A DNA stretch of 17,519 bases from Actinomycetota bacterium (lineage in GTDB: Bacteria; Actinomycetota; Actinomycetes; Nanopelagicales; Nanopelagicaceae), in NCBI GenBank assembly GCA_947463335.1, contig CANHRF010000008.1, forward strand, positions 1-17,519, in the 5' to 3' direction. Of this stretch, positions 1 to 7,273 are shown in pieces. How positions within the stretch are numbered: position 1 is the first letter of the stretch; the number at the start of each line of letters is the position of its first letter. The notes beneath the pieces were generated by a model. The model saw only the letters and a list, made by a program, of their open reading frames with translations. It searched no databases and was not told where the DNA came from. The position numbers and the translations under genes are program-made.

Positions 1-330
1 ATGGCCCGCGATTTCGGTCTTGTTACTAAATCGAATTTGATTTTGGGGCTAGGCGAAACTCGTGAAGAAGTTTCACAAGCGTTAGTCGATCTCCACGATG
101 CGGGTTGCGACCTGATCACAATCACGCAATACCTTCGCCCAACAAATAAGCACCATCCAGTTGAGCGCTGGGTTAAGCCAGAAGAGTTTGTGGAGTTAGC
201 AGCAGAAGCCACAGCAGTCGGTTTCTTAGGCGTAATGAGTGGTCCGCTCGTCCGTTCTAGTTACCGTGCGGGGCGTCTCTATAAGCAAGCGGTTGAAGCG
301 CGTGCCGATCTAGGATCAGTGCGTGGCTGA
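1..330 (+). CDS. lipA: Lipoyl synthase LipA, C-terminal part (5' end outside the window)
   Basis: This is the last 109 residues of lipoyl synthase, the radical SAM enzyme that inserts two sulfurs into protein-bound octanoyl groups to make lipoyl cofactors for pyruvate and 2-oxoglutarate dehydrogenases and the glycine cleavage system. Visible LipA signatures are [12 protein letters not shown] near residues 9-20, the ITQYLRPT segment near 40-47, and the C-terminal [11 protein letters not shown], whose RSSY serine is known in the family as a ligand of the auxiliary iron-sulfur cluster. The radical SAM CxxxCxxC motif must lie upstream. The ATG at position 1 is almost certainly an internal Met, because the family is roughly three times longer. 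The stop at 328-330 overlaps the start of the next gene. The catalytic C-terminus looks intact. Confidence 0.95.
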   Translation: MARDFGLVTKSNLILGLGETREEVSQALVDLHDAGCDLITITQYLRPTNKHHPVERWVKPEEFVELAAEATAVGFLGVMSGPLVRSSYRAGRLYKQAVEARADLGSVRG

Positions 331-1021
331 AGTTGTTTATCCGCCAGTAATCATCGTATTAAAGAGTTTTTGGAAGTATCTAGGTCTGCAATTTCACTTT
401 GAGGGTGATGAAAAGATTCCTCGTCAAGGTGGCGCAATCTTGGCGATGAACCACATCGGATATCTTGATTTCGCTCTCATCGGAACTGCGGCTCTGCCAG
501 CCAATCGATTAGTTAGATTTATGGCGAAGAAAGAGATCTTCGATAATAAATTAGCCGGTCCCCTGATGCGCGGAATGCACCATATAAATGTTGATCGCGA
601 TAATGGTTCTGCATCTTTTGTTGCTGCTATGCGCGCGCTACGTTCTGGAGAAATTGTTGGGATATTTCCAGAAGGCACAATTTCAAAGAGCTTTGAAGTC
701 AAAGAGATTAAGTCAGGTGCAGTTCGTTTGGCGATGGGCGCAGGCGTGCCGGTGGTGCCAGCAGTTATTTGGGGCTCACAGCGGATCTGGACCAAGGGAG
801 TTAAGCGAGATTTGCGCCGAAAGAAAGTGCCGATTTTCGTCAAATTTGGAGAACCACTTATCTTCGAAAAAGGTGACGATGTTGAGGCCGGCGAAAAAGC
901 GCTACGTGAAACCCTCATCAAACTTTTACACGAAATTCAAGAGAAATACCCAGATAACCACCTTGGTCAGCGCTGGGCGCCGACTCGTCTTGGTGGTACA
1001 GCGCCCGCTCCCCTAAACTGA
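323..1021 (+). CDS. PlsC-family 1-acyl-sn-glycerol-3-phosphate acyltransferase (copy 1)
   Basis: This 232-residue LPLAT/PlsC-family acyltransferase is expected to move an acyl group from acyl-CoA or acyl-ACP to lysophosphatidate or a related acceptor at the inner face of the membrane. The catalytic HX4D box is NHIGYLD (His44, Asp49). The acceptor-binding box is FPEGT at 115-119 and the late PVVPAVIWG segment is also present. The N-terminus has a hydrophobic stretch (residues 5-24) that could anchor it. The GTG start at 323 is favoured by AGGA at 312-315 seven bases upstream, and it overlaps lipA by 8 bases, which suggests translational coupling. The gene sits between lipA and the DUF4191 gene, which are adjacent in many actinobacteria. 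The exact acceptor cannot be read from the sequence. A second PlsC lies at 12040-12726. Confidence 0.9.
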   Translation: MAEVVYPPVIIVLKSFWKYLGLQFHFEGDEKIPRQGGAILAMNHIGYLDFALIGTAALPANRLVRFMAKKEIFDNKLAGPLMRGMHHINVDRDNGSASFVAAMRALRSGEIVGIFPEGTISKSFEVKEIKSGAVRLAMGAGVPVVPAVIWGSQRIWTKGVKRDLRRKKVPIFVKFGEPLIFEKGDDVEAGEKALRETLIKLLHEIQEKYPDNHLGQRWAPTRLGGTAPAPLN

Positions 1022-1025
1022 GCCT

Positions 1026-1706
1026 ATGTTTAAGAAGAAGAAGGCGAAAGAGCCAAAGATCAAGAAGGTCCGTTTTCAAACATTTCGTGATGCTTATAAA
1101 GTAACCAAGAGCGTTAAGCCTTGGATCGGCGCCGGTATCTTCGGAGTCTTTGCAATCACTTGGGCTATTGGAATCTCAACCGGCATTGTCATCGGCCATC
1201 CAATTTATCTCGGCTTTGTAACTCTACCTGTTGCAGTACTTGCTGCAATGTTCTTCTTCACACGTATTGCATCATCAGCTGCTTACGCATCTATTGAAGG
1301 ACAGATGGGCGCTGGCGCTAGCGTTCTTATGGCGATTCGCAAAGGTTGGGTTACTACACCTGCTGTTGCTGTGACAAAGAATCAAGATATGGTCCACCGG
1401 AGTATCGGTCGCGCTGGAATTGTTTTAACTGGCGAAGGAACCCAAGCGGTCCGTGCCATGTTGCAAGATGAACATAGAAAATCTGAACGCTTTGCACCAG
1501 GAGTTCCAGTTACTGAGATCTACGTCGGCGATGGCGAAGGTCAAGTACCGCTTCGTAAGTTACAGAAGAAGGTAACGAAGCTGCCAAAGAAACTTTCCGC
1601 ACATCAAATGCGCGAAGTCCGTGCTCGCTTTAAGGCAATCGGTGGAATGTCTATGCCGATTCCAAAGGGACCAATGCCTAAGGGAATTCGCGTTCCAAAG
1701 CGTTAA
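1026..1706 (+). CDS. DUF4191 family membrane protein
   Basis: The 226-residue product matches the actinobacterial DUF4191 family, whose function is unknown. It has a very basic N-terminus (KKKKAKEPKIKK), two membrane helices (about residues 32-54 and 59-78), then a soluble region carrying family-like segments such as RKGWVTTPAVAVTKNQDMV and APGVPVTEIYVGDGEGQVPL. A lysine-, methionine- and proline-rich tail ends in IPKGPMPKGIRVPKR. The ATG at 1026 is only 4 bases after the plsC stop and lacks a convincing SD, so reinitiation from the upstream gene is likely. Its position next to lipA and near RDD and glnA is the usual actinobacterial arrangement. Family assignment is from recalled similarity; I do not infer a molecular role. 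Confidence 0.88.
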   Translation: MFKKKKAKEPKIKKVRFQTFRDAYKVTKSVKPWIGAGIFGVFAITWAIGISTGIVIGHPIYLGFVTLPVAVLAAMFFFTRIASSAAYASIEGQMGAGASVLMAIRKGWVTTPAVAVTKNQDMVHRSIGRAGIVLTGEGTQAVRAMLQDEHRKSERFAPGVPVTEIYVGDGEGQVPLRKLQKKVTKLPKKLSAHQMREVRARFKAIGGMSMPIPKGPMPKGIRVPKR

Positions 1707-2093
1707 TTACTTCTTAACTTTTCTCGTATCTAATAACTTCGTTCCGCTGAGCCGTTCGTGAATTCCACGACCATTTTCATCATAGGTAATCGCGGTCACC
1801 ACCAGAGCAAGCAAGACCGTTCTGATTAGCGCCTGCAGAGGCGTTGGGTTTGCACCACTGTGAAATTGAACTACCCGTAATCTGACAATTCGGTGTCCGG
1901 CGGTCGCTCCCCCAAATGCGGTCAGAAGTAATACCTCGACGAAGAAGATAGCCAGGTGGGGCAGGCGGGCCTGTGAGGCGCGTTCTGCCAGAGAGCCGCT
2001 TCCGCTGAAGAACCCCAGCGCGATCGCGTAACACATCAGCCAATCGATGCTTAAGCCCAGGAAGCGGCGACCCAAACTGATCTGGTGTTTCAT
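1707..2093 (-). CDS. RDD family membrane protein
   Basis: This 128-residue protein has the RDD-domain layout: a first helix with conserved Arg and Asp (GRRFLGLSIDWL, Arg10 and Asp17), a second hydrophobic helix (about 47-63), TAGHRIVRLRV at 64-74, a third helix (about 86-103) and the terminal DENGRGIHERLSGT with Asp105. RDD proteins are small inner-membrane proteins of mostly unknown function, and some have been linked to transport. Its stop codon directly abuts the DUF4191 stop (no intergenic base), so the two genes converge without a terminator. It is divergent from glnA. No SD precedes the ATG at 2093. A TAGGCT hexamer lies seven bases upstream, so its mRNA may be leaderless or nearly so. 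Confidence 0.88.
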   Translation of the reverse strand: MKHQISLGRRFLGLSIDWLMCYAIALGFFSGSGSLAERASQARLPHLAIFFVEVLLLTAFGGATAGHRIVRLRVVQFHSGANPTPLQALIRTVLLALVVTAITYDENGRGIHERLSGTKLLDTRKVKK

Positions 2094-2100
2094 GCAGGTG

Positions 2101-2106
2101 AGCCTA
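2101..2106 (-). promoter_or_regulatory. Possible -10 hexamer of the RDD gene
   Basis: Read on the minus strand, this is TAGGCT followed by seven bases and the RDD ATG. It resembles the TAnnnT-plus-six geometry seen at six other genes in this window but is one base longer. No -35 element is obvious. Confidence 0.3.
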
Positions 2107-2132
2107 CCGACCAGCCGATCCCGTTGCAGGTT

Positions 2133-2146
2133 TTACATGGATGTAA
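2133..2146. promoter_or_regulatory. 14-bp palindrome in the RDD/glnA divergent promoter region
   Basis: The sequence TTACAT-GG-ATGTAA is a perfect inverted repeat with a two-base centre. It lies about 35 bases upstream of a candidate glnA -10 hexamer (TATGGT, 2180-2185). That symmetry and position suit an operator for a dimeric regulator. The TTAC/GTAA half-sites loosely recall actinobacterial GlnR boxes, but the full GlnR spacing is not present, so the identity of the regulator is open. Confidence 0.4.
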
Positions 2147-2179
2147 CACACCGGTTATGCCAAATGCCCTTTGGAGACT

Positions 2180-2185
2180 TATGGT
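2180..2185 (+). promoter_or_regulatory. Candidate -10 hexamer of glnA
   Basis: TATGGT fits the actinobacterial TAnnnT consensus. Six bases downstream lies A2192, a plausible transcription start, which would give glnA a leader of about 98 bases. No clear -35 is seen. A 5-bp hairpin (CCAAA 2160-2164 / TTTGG 2170-2174) sits just upstream. Confidence 0.3.
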
Positions 2186-2191
2186 TTACCC

Positions 2192-2289
2192 AGATCGGTC
2201 GCCCTCAAAGGTGAAGGCCCGAGTAAATCTGTCAGATCTAACCATCCGGCCTTACACTCGAAAATTCGAAGATACCAGGAGCAGAGTTA
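2192..2289 (+). promoter_or_regulatory. Structured 5' leader of glnA
   Basis: The leader can fold in alternative ways. Stem A pairs GTGAAGGCC (2211-2219) with GGCCTTACAC (2248-2257), leaving A2254 bulged. Its loop holds a small hairpin, ATCT-GTC-AGAT (2227-2237). A competing stem B pairs CGAGT (2220-2224) with ACTCG (2256-2260). A third hairpin, TCGA-AAAT-TCGA, spans 2258-2269. The SD AGGAG (2277-2281) lies eight bases before the ATG. Mutually exclusive stems next to an SD suggest RNA-level control, but the published glutamine riboswitch (glnA RNA motif) signature is not recognisable here. Confidence 0.4.
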
Positions 2290-3723
2290 ATGTTTAAGAA
2301 TTCCGCAGAAATTTTTGCATTTATAAAGAAAGAAGATGTGAAACTTGTCGATGTTCGTTTTACCGATCTTCCAGGTATCCAACATCACTTCAACGTTCCA
2401 GTTGAGTCATTTGATGAGGCGGTCTTTACCGACGGCTTAATGTTCGACGGCTCATCGATCCGTGGCTTCCAGTCAATCCACGAATCAGATATGAAGTTGT
2501 TGCCGATCCCTTCATCTGCATTCATTGATCCTTTCCGCTTAGAGAAGACTTTAGTTATTCTCTTCTCAGTTCATAACCCAAGCGATAACACTCCTTACTC
2601 ACGTGATCCACGTGGCGTAGTTGCGAAAGCTGTTGATTATTTGAAGTCAACCGGAATCGCTGATCAAGCATTCTTCGCTCCAGAAGCAGAATTTTATGTT
2701 TTCGATGCCGTTCGCTTTAGCACTGGAATCAATGAGTCCTACCACCACATTGATTCATATGAAGGCGCATGGAATACAGGAATCGTGGCCGATCCAGATG
2801 GAACACCAAACCGTGGATACCGCACTCGCATTAAGGGCGGATACTTCCCTGTTTCTCCAACCGATCAATTCGCCGACTTGCGCGATGAGATGGTTATGGA
2901 GTTGGGTCGCGCTGGTCTTCTCGTTGAGCGCTCACACCACGAAGTTGGTACTGCCGGACAGATGGAAATTAACTACCGCTTCACCGACATCCTTAGCGCA
3001 GGTGATGAGTTAATGAAATTTAAGTACATCATCCGTAACGTAGCTTGGGAGGGTGGCAAGACTGCGACCTTTATGCCAAAGCCGCTCTTCGGAGATAACG
3101 GTTCAGGTATGCACGTGCACCAATCACTTTGGAAAGATGGAAAGCCACTCTTCTTCGAAGCAGGAACATATGGCGATCTTTCAGATATGGCCCGCTGGTA
3201 TATCGGCGGTCTGCTAAAGCACGCACCATCACTTCTCGCCTTCACTAACCCAACGGTTAACTCTTACCGTCGCTTAGTTCCAGGTTATGAAGCGCCAGTA
3301 AATCTCGTTTACTCAGCACGTAACCGTTCTGCTTGTATTCGTATTCCGATTACTGGTTCATCACCAAAGGCAAAGCGCGTTGAATTCCGTTGCCCAGATC
3401 CATCATCGAATCCATACCTTGCATTCGCTGCAATGTTGATGGCAGGTATTGATGGAATCCTTAACAAGATCGAGCCACCTGCTCCAGTCGATAAGGATTT
3501 ATACGAGCTCGAAGGTGAAGAAGCTGCTGCGATTCCTCAGGTACCTGGTTCACTTGAAGCAGTGCTCAATAACCTTGAGAACGATCACGAGTTCTTGACC
3601 AAGGGCGGAGTCTTCAGCGAAGACCTCATCTCAACTTGGATCGAATGGAAGCGCAAGAATGAAGTTGATTATGTTCGCTTGCGTCCACATCCAGCAGAGT
3701 TCGAACTCTACTTCGATATCTAA
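2290..3723 (+). CDS. glnA: Glutamine synthetase, type I (GSI-beta)
   Basis: The 477-residue product is a full-length type I glutamine synthetase, which makes glutamine from glutamate, ammonia and ATP as a cytoplasmic dodecamer. Signatures include [10 protein letters not shown] at 51-60, the metal-binding EAEFYVFD and [12 protein letters not shown] segments, the ATP-binding [14 protein letters not shown], the glutamate-binding [11 protein letters not shown] and the [17 protein letters not shown] region. Tyr405 in [11 protein letters not shown] sits at the position modified by the GlnE adenylyltransferase in GSI-beta enzymes, so covalent control is likely. The start is set by AGGAG at 2277-2281. 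The gene has its own promoter region and a strong downstream terminator, so it is probably monocistronic. The order lipA – DUF4191 – RDD – glnA is typical of actinobacteria. Confidence 0.98.
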   Translation: MFKNSAEIFAFIKKEDVKLVDVRFTDLPGIQHHFNVPVESFDEAVFTDGLMFDGSSIRGFQSIHESDMKLLPIPSSAFIDPFRLEKTLVILFSVHNPSDNTPYSRDPRGVVAKAVDYLKSTGIADQAFFAPEAEFYVFDAVRFSTGINESYHHIDSYEGAWNTGIVADPDGTPNRGYRTRIKGGYFPVSPTDQFADLRDEMVMELGRAGLLVERSHHEVGTAGQMEINYRFTDILSAGDELMKFKYIIRNVAWEGGKTATFMPKPLFGDNGSGMHVHQSLWKDGKPLFFEAGTYGDLSDMARWYIGGLLKHAPSLLAFTNPTVNSYRRLVPGYEAPVNLVYSARNRSACIRIPITGSSPKAKRVEFRCPDPSSNPYLAFAAMLMAGIDGILNKIEPPAPVDKDLYELEGEEAAAIPQVPGSLEAVLNNLENDHEFLTKGGVFSEDLISTWIEWKRKNEVDYVRLRPHPAEFELYFDI

Positions 3724-3735
3724 GATCAAATAGTA

Positions 3736-3767
3736 AGAAAGCCCGCCATTAATTTGGCGGGCTTTCT
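3736..3767 (+). terminator. Bidirectional intrinsic terminator between glnA and nhaA
   Basis: A perfect 13-bp stem, AGAAAGCCCGCCA (3736-3748) with TGGCGGGCTTTCT (3755-3767), encloses a six-base loop and is followed by GCTTTTAAC. It begins 12 bases after the glnA stop. Because it is symmetric and nhaA ends at 3779 on the other strand, it probably serves both genes. Confidence 0.93.
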
Positions 3768-3778
3768 GCTTTTAACAA

Positions 3779-4969
3779 CTATTTTCTAGCGCTAAATTTA
3801 AAGATCAAAGTTGAAAGAAGCGCACTTGCAATAGATGCCACAATCACCGCAAGTACCGCGATATCTTGCGTCTCAGAATCGGTAAAGGCTAAATTCGCGA
3901 TAAAAATTGCTACGGTGAAACCAATTCCGGCGGCGCTTCCAGTCGCCAGAAGTGATCTTGGGCCAACGCCCTCTGGCATTTCTGCAATCTTTAGACGCTT
4001 AGCTGCAATTGCCGCAGAGAGAACTCCCAGCGGTTTACCGATAACCAAGCCAAAGAAAATACCCCAGGCGATAAGCGACTGACTGGCGCCCTTGATTGAC
4101 TCCAAGGTAATGGCAACGCCGGTATTGGCGAAGGCAAAGATAGGAAGAACGACAAATGTGCTGACTGGATGGAATTTGTGTTCTAGCCATTCAATAACTG
4201 AGACGCTGCCATCTTCGATATCTTCTATATCTGTTTCGTGATGGGCAATATTCGGAGTCATTAGGCCGAGAATTACGCCAGCCAAGGTTGGGTGTACACC
4301 AGTTTTATAGAGTGAGAACCATAGAGTTGCAGCGAAAAGCACATAAATGAAGATTGAAGTTACTTTAACTTTCTGAAGTCCTACGATCGCTCCGACGCAA
4401 ATCACTCCCGCCAACAACCAGGAAAAGTTTACTCCCGTTGAATATACAAAGGCGATAATTAAGATTGCGCCAATATCGTCAATCACTGCCAGGGCAAGTA
4501 GAAAAGACCTCAGCGAGGCAGCAACGCTAGTTCCGAGCATGGTCAGTAAACCAACTGCCAAGGCGATATCGGTTGCTACCGGAACTCCCCAGCCGCCCGG
4601 TGCTTCACCACCAGCTATTGCGAGATAGATAAGCGCTGGAACTGCCATTCCACCGATTGCTGCGACTAACGGCAACATCGCCTTCTTAAGCGAGGCTAAA
4701 TGCCCAGAGGTCATCTCTCGTTTGATTTCAAGACCGACGACAAAGAAGAAGATGCTCATAAAGAGATAGTTGATTATCTTAAGAACTGAAAGATCAATTA
4801 CATACCAATCTGCGCCAATAGAGATTCGCTTATCGAGCGCATCAAAGTAACTCTTTGAAAGTGGCGAATTCGCAATCAGTAATCCAAGACCAGATGCGAT
4901 CAAGATAAGAACGCCGCCAGATGATTCTCGCCTCAAGAAATCGCGCAGTGGGGATATGCGAGAGATCAT
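3779..4969 (-). CDS. nhaA: Na+/H+ antiporter NhaA
   Basis: This 396-residue polytopic membrane protein exports Na+ (or Li+) in exchange for protons and so contributes to sodium and pH homeostasis. The family core is clear. VATDIALAVG carries Thr133 and Asp134. LAVIDDIGAI carries the two ion-binding aspartates Asp164 and Asp165. GKPLG near residue 311 carries the lysine equivalent to E. coli Lys300. EIKREMTSGHL at 81-91 is another NhaA signature. Length matches the family. The ATG at 4969 has TTAGGG about seven bases upstream. It is nine bases downstream of the NCS1 permease stop on the same strand, so the two are very likely co-transcribed. The sequence shows no truncation. Confidence 0.96.
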   Translation of the reverse strand: MISRISPLRDFLRRESSGGVLILIASGLGLLIANSPLSKSYFDALDKRISIGADWYVIDLSVLKIINYLFMSIFFFVVGLEIKREMTSGHLASLKKAMLPLVAAIGGMAVPALIYLAIAGGEAPGGWGVPVATDIALAVGLLTMLGTSVAASLRSFLLALAVIDDIGAILIIAFVYSTGVNFSWLLAGVICVGAIVGLQKVKVTSIFIYVLFAATLWFSLYKTGVHPTLAGVILGLMTPNIAHHETDIEDIEDGSVSVIEWLEHKFHPVSTFVVLPIFAFANTGVAITLESIKGASQSLIAWGIFFGLVIGKPLGVLSAAIAAKRLKIAEMPEGVGPRSLLATGSAAGIGFTVAIFIANLAFTDSETQDIAVLAVIVASIASALLSTLIFKFSARK

Positions 4970-4978
4970 GTAGATACC

Positions 4979-6397
4979 CTAACTTAAGGCGCGATCTTGG
5001 GCGCGAATTTTTCGTCCCGAGATCAAGAAGTGCCCACAAAATCCAATGACCAAAGCAAATATCACTCCCACATTTGCAAATGCCCACGGCCCCTCTTTGC
5101 CTCCAATTAAGAAGAGCAGATAGCCCTGCCACGAGAGCCAGCTAGCGAAGGTGTTGGTAACAAATCCCCAACCCACAAAAGTGCCGACTGCCATAACTAG
5201 CAATGGACGCCAGTTCCATGCGCCATATCGTCCAGAGATAGAGAAGAGGTCTACTTCCGCATATGGATTACGTCGCATCAAAACATCAGTCACGAAGATG
5301 GCAGACCAAGTTGCAATTGGTACACCTAGCGTGATGAGAAAACCTTGGAATGGATAGAAGAAGTTATCTGCAATCCAGACGATATAAATAGTTCCAGCTA
5401 ACATAATCAAACCGTCAAAGCCTGCTGCTATATGGCGCTTTATTGGTAAGCCAGTTGATATCAAAGTTAACCCTGATGAGTAAAGATCTAAAATTGCACC
5501 GCCGACCAATCCCAAGATTGCTATCAGCGCAAAGAGCGCCAAGTACCAAGTTGGCAAGAGCGTAGTTAAGGCTCCAATTGGATCGCTGGCGATTGCATCA
5601 GCTAACTTTTGATCGCTTCCTGCCAAAAGCGCCCCGTAAATTACCAAGCAGATCGGGACAATAGACGCTCCGAAAATGGTCCAACCAACGACTGCGCTTC
5701 CTGAAGTTTTTCGCGGCAAGTACCTTGAGTAATCCGCTGCGGTATTAACCCATCCAAGTCCGATACCAGTGATTCCAAATATTAAAGCGCCTACGAATCC
5801 TTGCAGCGTTCCATTTGGAATGCTGCTTACTCGCTCCCAATTAACGTTATCCAGCGTAAGCGCGATGTAAACCAAAGTCGCTGCAACGGTAGTAATCGTT
5901 AGATATTTCTGTAGACGCATGATCACGCTGTGTCCCAGAACGCCGCCATACATCGTTAGCGCCGCCGCCAGAATAAATCCCAGGACCATGGCAAGATCTT
6001 GATCAATTCCACCCAAGCGAACGAAGATCGTTCCGGTAGCAAGCGTTGCAAGAGAGACTAGAACAGTCTCCCATCCCACAAAGACGAGATATGAAAGAAA
6101 GCTCGGAACTAGATTTCCCTTCATTCCGAATACAGCGCGCGATAAAACCATGGTCGGCGCATTAGATCGTTTTCCCGCTAATGAACTAAAGCCAACTAAA
6201 GCAAAAGAAAGGATGGTTCCGATAATCGCTGCCCACGTTGCTTGCCAGAAAGAAATACCAAAACCAAGAAAAAAAGCACCGTAAGAGAGCGCAAGTAGCG
6301 AAACGTTAGCGCCACACCAAGGCCAGAAGAGCGATGATGCTTTCCCTGAGCGCTCTGACTCGGAGATAACATTTGTGCCGTTTAACTCTAAATTCAT
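4979..6397 (-). CDS. NCS1-family purine/cytosine permease
   Basis: The 472-residue product has about 12 membrane segments and fits the nucleobase:cation symporter-1 family, which imports cytosine, purines, uracil, allantoin, hydantoins or thiamine. Seen are the FWPWCGANVS segment (24-33), SRAVFGMKGNLVPS followed by GWETV (Trp109), and the LGWVNTAADYSRYLPRK segment (214-230), which resembles CodB/FcyB-type purine-cytosine permeases more than Mhp1. The last helix ends in a short basic cytoplasmic tail. Exact substrate cannot be read. The ATG at 6397 has no SD; instead TAACAT lies exactly six bases upstream, suggesting a leaderless mRNA. It leads an operon with nhaA. Confidence 0.88.
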   Translation of the reverse strand: MNLELNGTNVISESERSGKASSLFWPWCGANVSLLALSYGAFFLGFGISFWQATWAAIIGTILSFALVGFSSLAGKRSNAPTMVLSRAVFGMKGNLVPSFLSYLVFVGWETVLVSLATLATGTIFVRLGGIDQDLAMVLGFILAAALTMYGGVLGHSVIMRLQKYLTITTVAATLVYIALTLDNVNWERVSSIPNGTLQGFVGALIFGITGIGLGWVNTAADYSRYLPRKTSGSAVVGWTIFGASIVPICLVIYGALLAGSDQKLADAIASDPIGALTTLLPTWYLALFALIAILGLVGGAILDLYSSGLTLISTGLPIKRHIAAGFDGLIMLAGTIYIVWIADNFFYPFQGFLITLGVPIATWSAIFVTDVLMRRNPYAEVDLFSISGRYGAWNWRPLLVMAVGTFVGWGFVTNTFASWLSWQGYLLFLIGGKEGPWAFANVGVIFALVIGFCGHFLISGRKIRAQDRALS

Positions 6398-6403
6398 ATC
6401 GCT

Positions 6404-6409
6404 ATGTTA
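6404..6409 (-). promoter_or_regulatory. -10 hexamer, leaderless promoter of the NCS1 permease operon
   Basis: On the minus strand TAACAT is followed by six bases (AGCGAT) and the ATG, placing the expected transcription start on the start codon. No SD is present. A -35 element is not evident in the 33-base gap to the SDR gene. Confidence 0.6.
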
Positions 6410-6430
6410 CGGCACCTCGTGAAGATCTTT

Positions 6431-7273
6431 TTAGTCTAGGAAGAAATCAAGGAGGAAATCTTTAGTCCCTGGAACTACTGAGTATTTATCTAGTTCGGTT
6501 ACACCAACTGAAGCTAGAACTTCATCGTCTACAAAGAAGTTTCCTGTGGTTTCTTTAGATGGTCGATTTAAGATTACATATGCCGCATCGGCGAGAATCT
6601 CAGGTGTGCGACAGGCGGCAGTATCTATTCCCGGAATCATTTGGAGTGCTGCGGTATCAATTGCGGTGCGCGGCCATAACGCGTTAACCGCAATCCCAGT
6701 CTTGCGAAACTCTTCTGACATTCCAAGGACGCACATAGACATTCCGTACTTGGCCATTGTGTAGGCAACGTGATGTTGAAACCACTTCGCCTTCATTGAA
6801 AGTGGTGGCGAGAGCGTCAGAATGTGCGGATTGCGACCTGCCTCAGCAGAGGCGCGAAGGTGCGGAATCGCTGCTTGGGAGGCCAGGAAAGTGCCTCTTA
6901 CATTTACATCGAACATTAAATCAAAGCGTTTCGCTGGCGTTGCCTCAGTCGGGGTCAAATTGATCGCACTGGCGTTATTGATCAATATATCTATGCCACC
7001 GAATTCCGCTGCGGTTTGTGCAATGGCATCAGCGATCTGATTTTCATCACGCAGATCGCATTGAATAGCCAGCGCCGTTCCACCAGCTGCGCGTATTTCT
7101 TCGGCCGCAGTATGGATTGTTCCTGGAAGTTTCGGATTGGGATCAGATGTTTTTGCAGCAATTGCAATGGATGCGCCATCACGGGCGGCACGTAACGCTA
7201 TCGCTAGACCGATCCCTCGAGATCCCCCAGTTACAAAGATCTTCTTTCCTGATAAATCTCCAGTGATTGACAT
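6431..7273 (-). CDS. SDR-family oxidoreductase, HSDL2-like
   Basis: This 280-residue short-chain dehydrogenase/reductase resembles the HSDL2-like branch (hydroxysteroid dehydrogenase-like protein 2), NAD(P)-dependent enzymes associated with fatty acid or sterol metabolism. The nucleotide-binding TGGSRGIG is at 15-22, NNAS at 99-102, and the catalytic YxxxK is Tyr171/Lys175 in AYTMAKYGMS. Branch-typical segments are AKTSDPNPKLPGTIHTAAEE, LTLSPPLSMK and VNALWPRTAIDTAAL. Its ATG shares one base with the ECH stop (TAATG), and AAGGGA upstream serves as an SD inside the ECH 3' end. Co-expression with ECH supports an acyl-CoA or 3-hydroxyacyl role; the substrate is unknown. Confidence 0.9.
   Translation of the reverse strand: MSITGDLSGKKIFVTGGSRGIGLAIALRAARDGASIAIAAKTSDPNPKLPGTIHTAAEEIRAAGGTALAIQCDLRDENQIADAIAQTAAEFGGIDILINNASAINLTPTEATPAKRFDLMFDVNVRGTFLASQAAIPHLRASAEAGRNPHILTLSPPLSMKAKWFQHHVAYTMAKYGMSMCVLGMSEEFRKTGIAVNALWPRTAIDTAALQMIPGIDTAACRTPEILADAAYVILNRPSKETTGNFFVDDEVLASVGVTELDKYSVVPGTKDFLLDFFLD

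Noticed and set aside
424..921. Long open frame of 165 codons antisense to the first plsC
   Set aside because: It mirrors the acyltransferase reading frame and its product has no recognisable domain; the sense frame has all PlsC motifs.
2192..2289. Known glutamine riboswitch (glnA RNA motif) upstream of glnA
   Set aside because: The conserved bases of that motif as I remember them are not found, so only an unspecified structured leader is claimed.
2085..2297. 70-codon open frame across the glnA upstream region
   Set aside because: It spans the palindrome, candidate promoter and structured leader, overlaps the glnA start, lacks an SD, and its product shows no family features.
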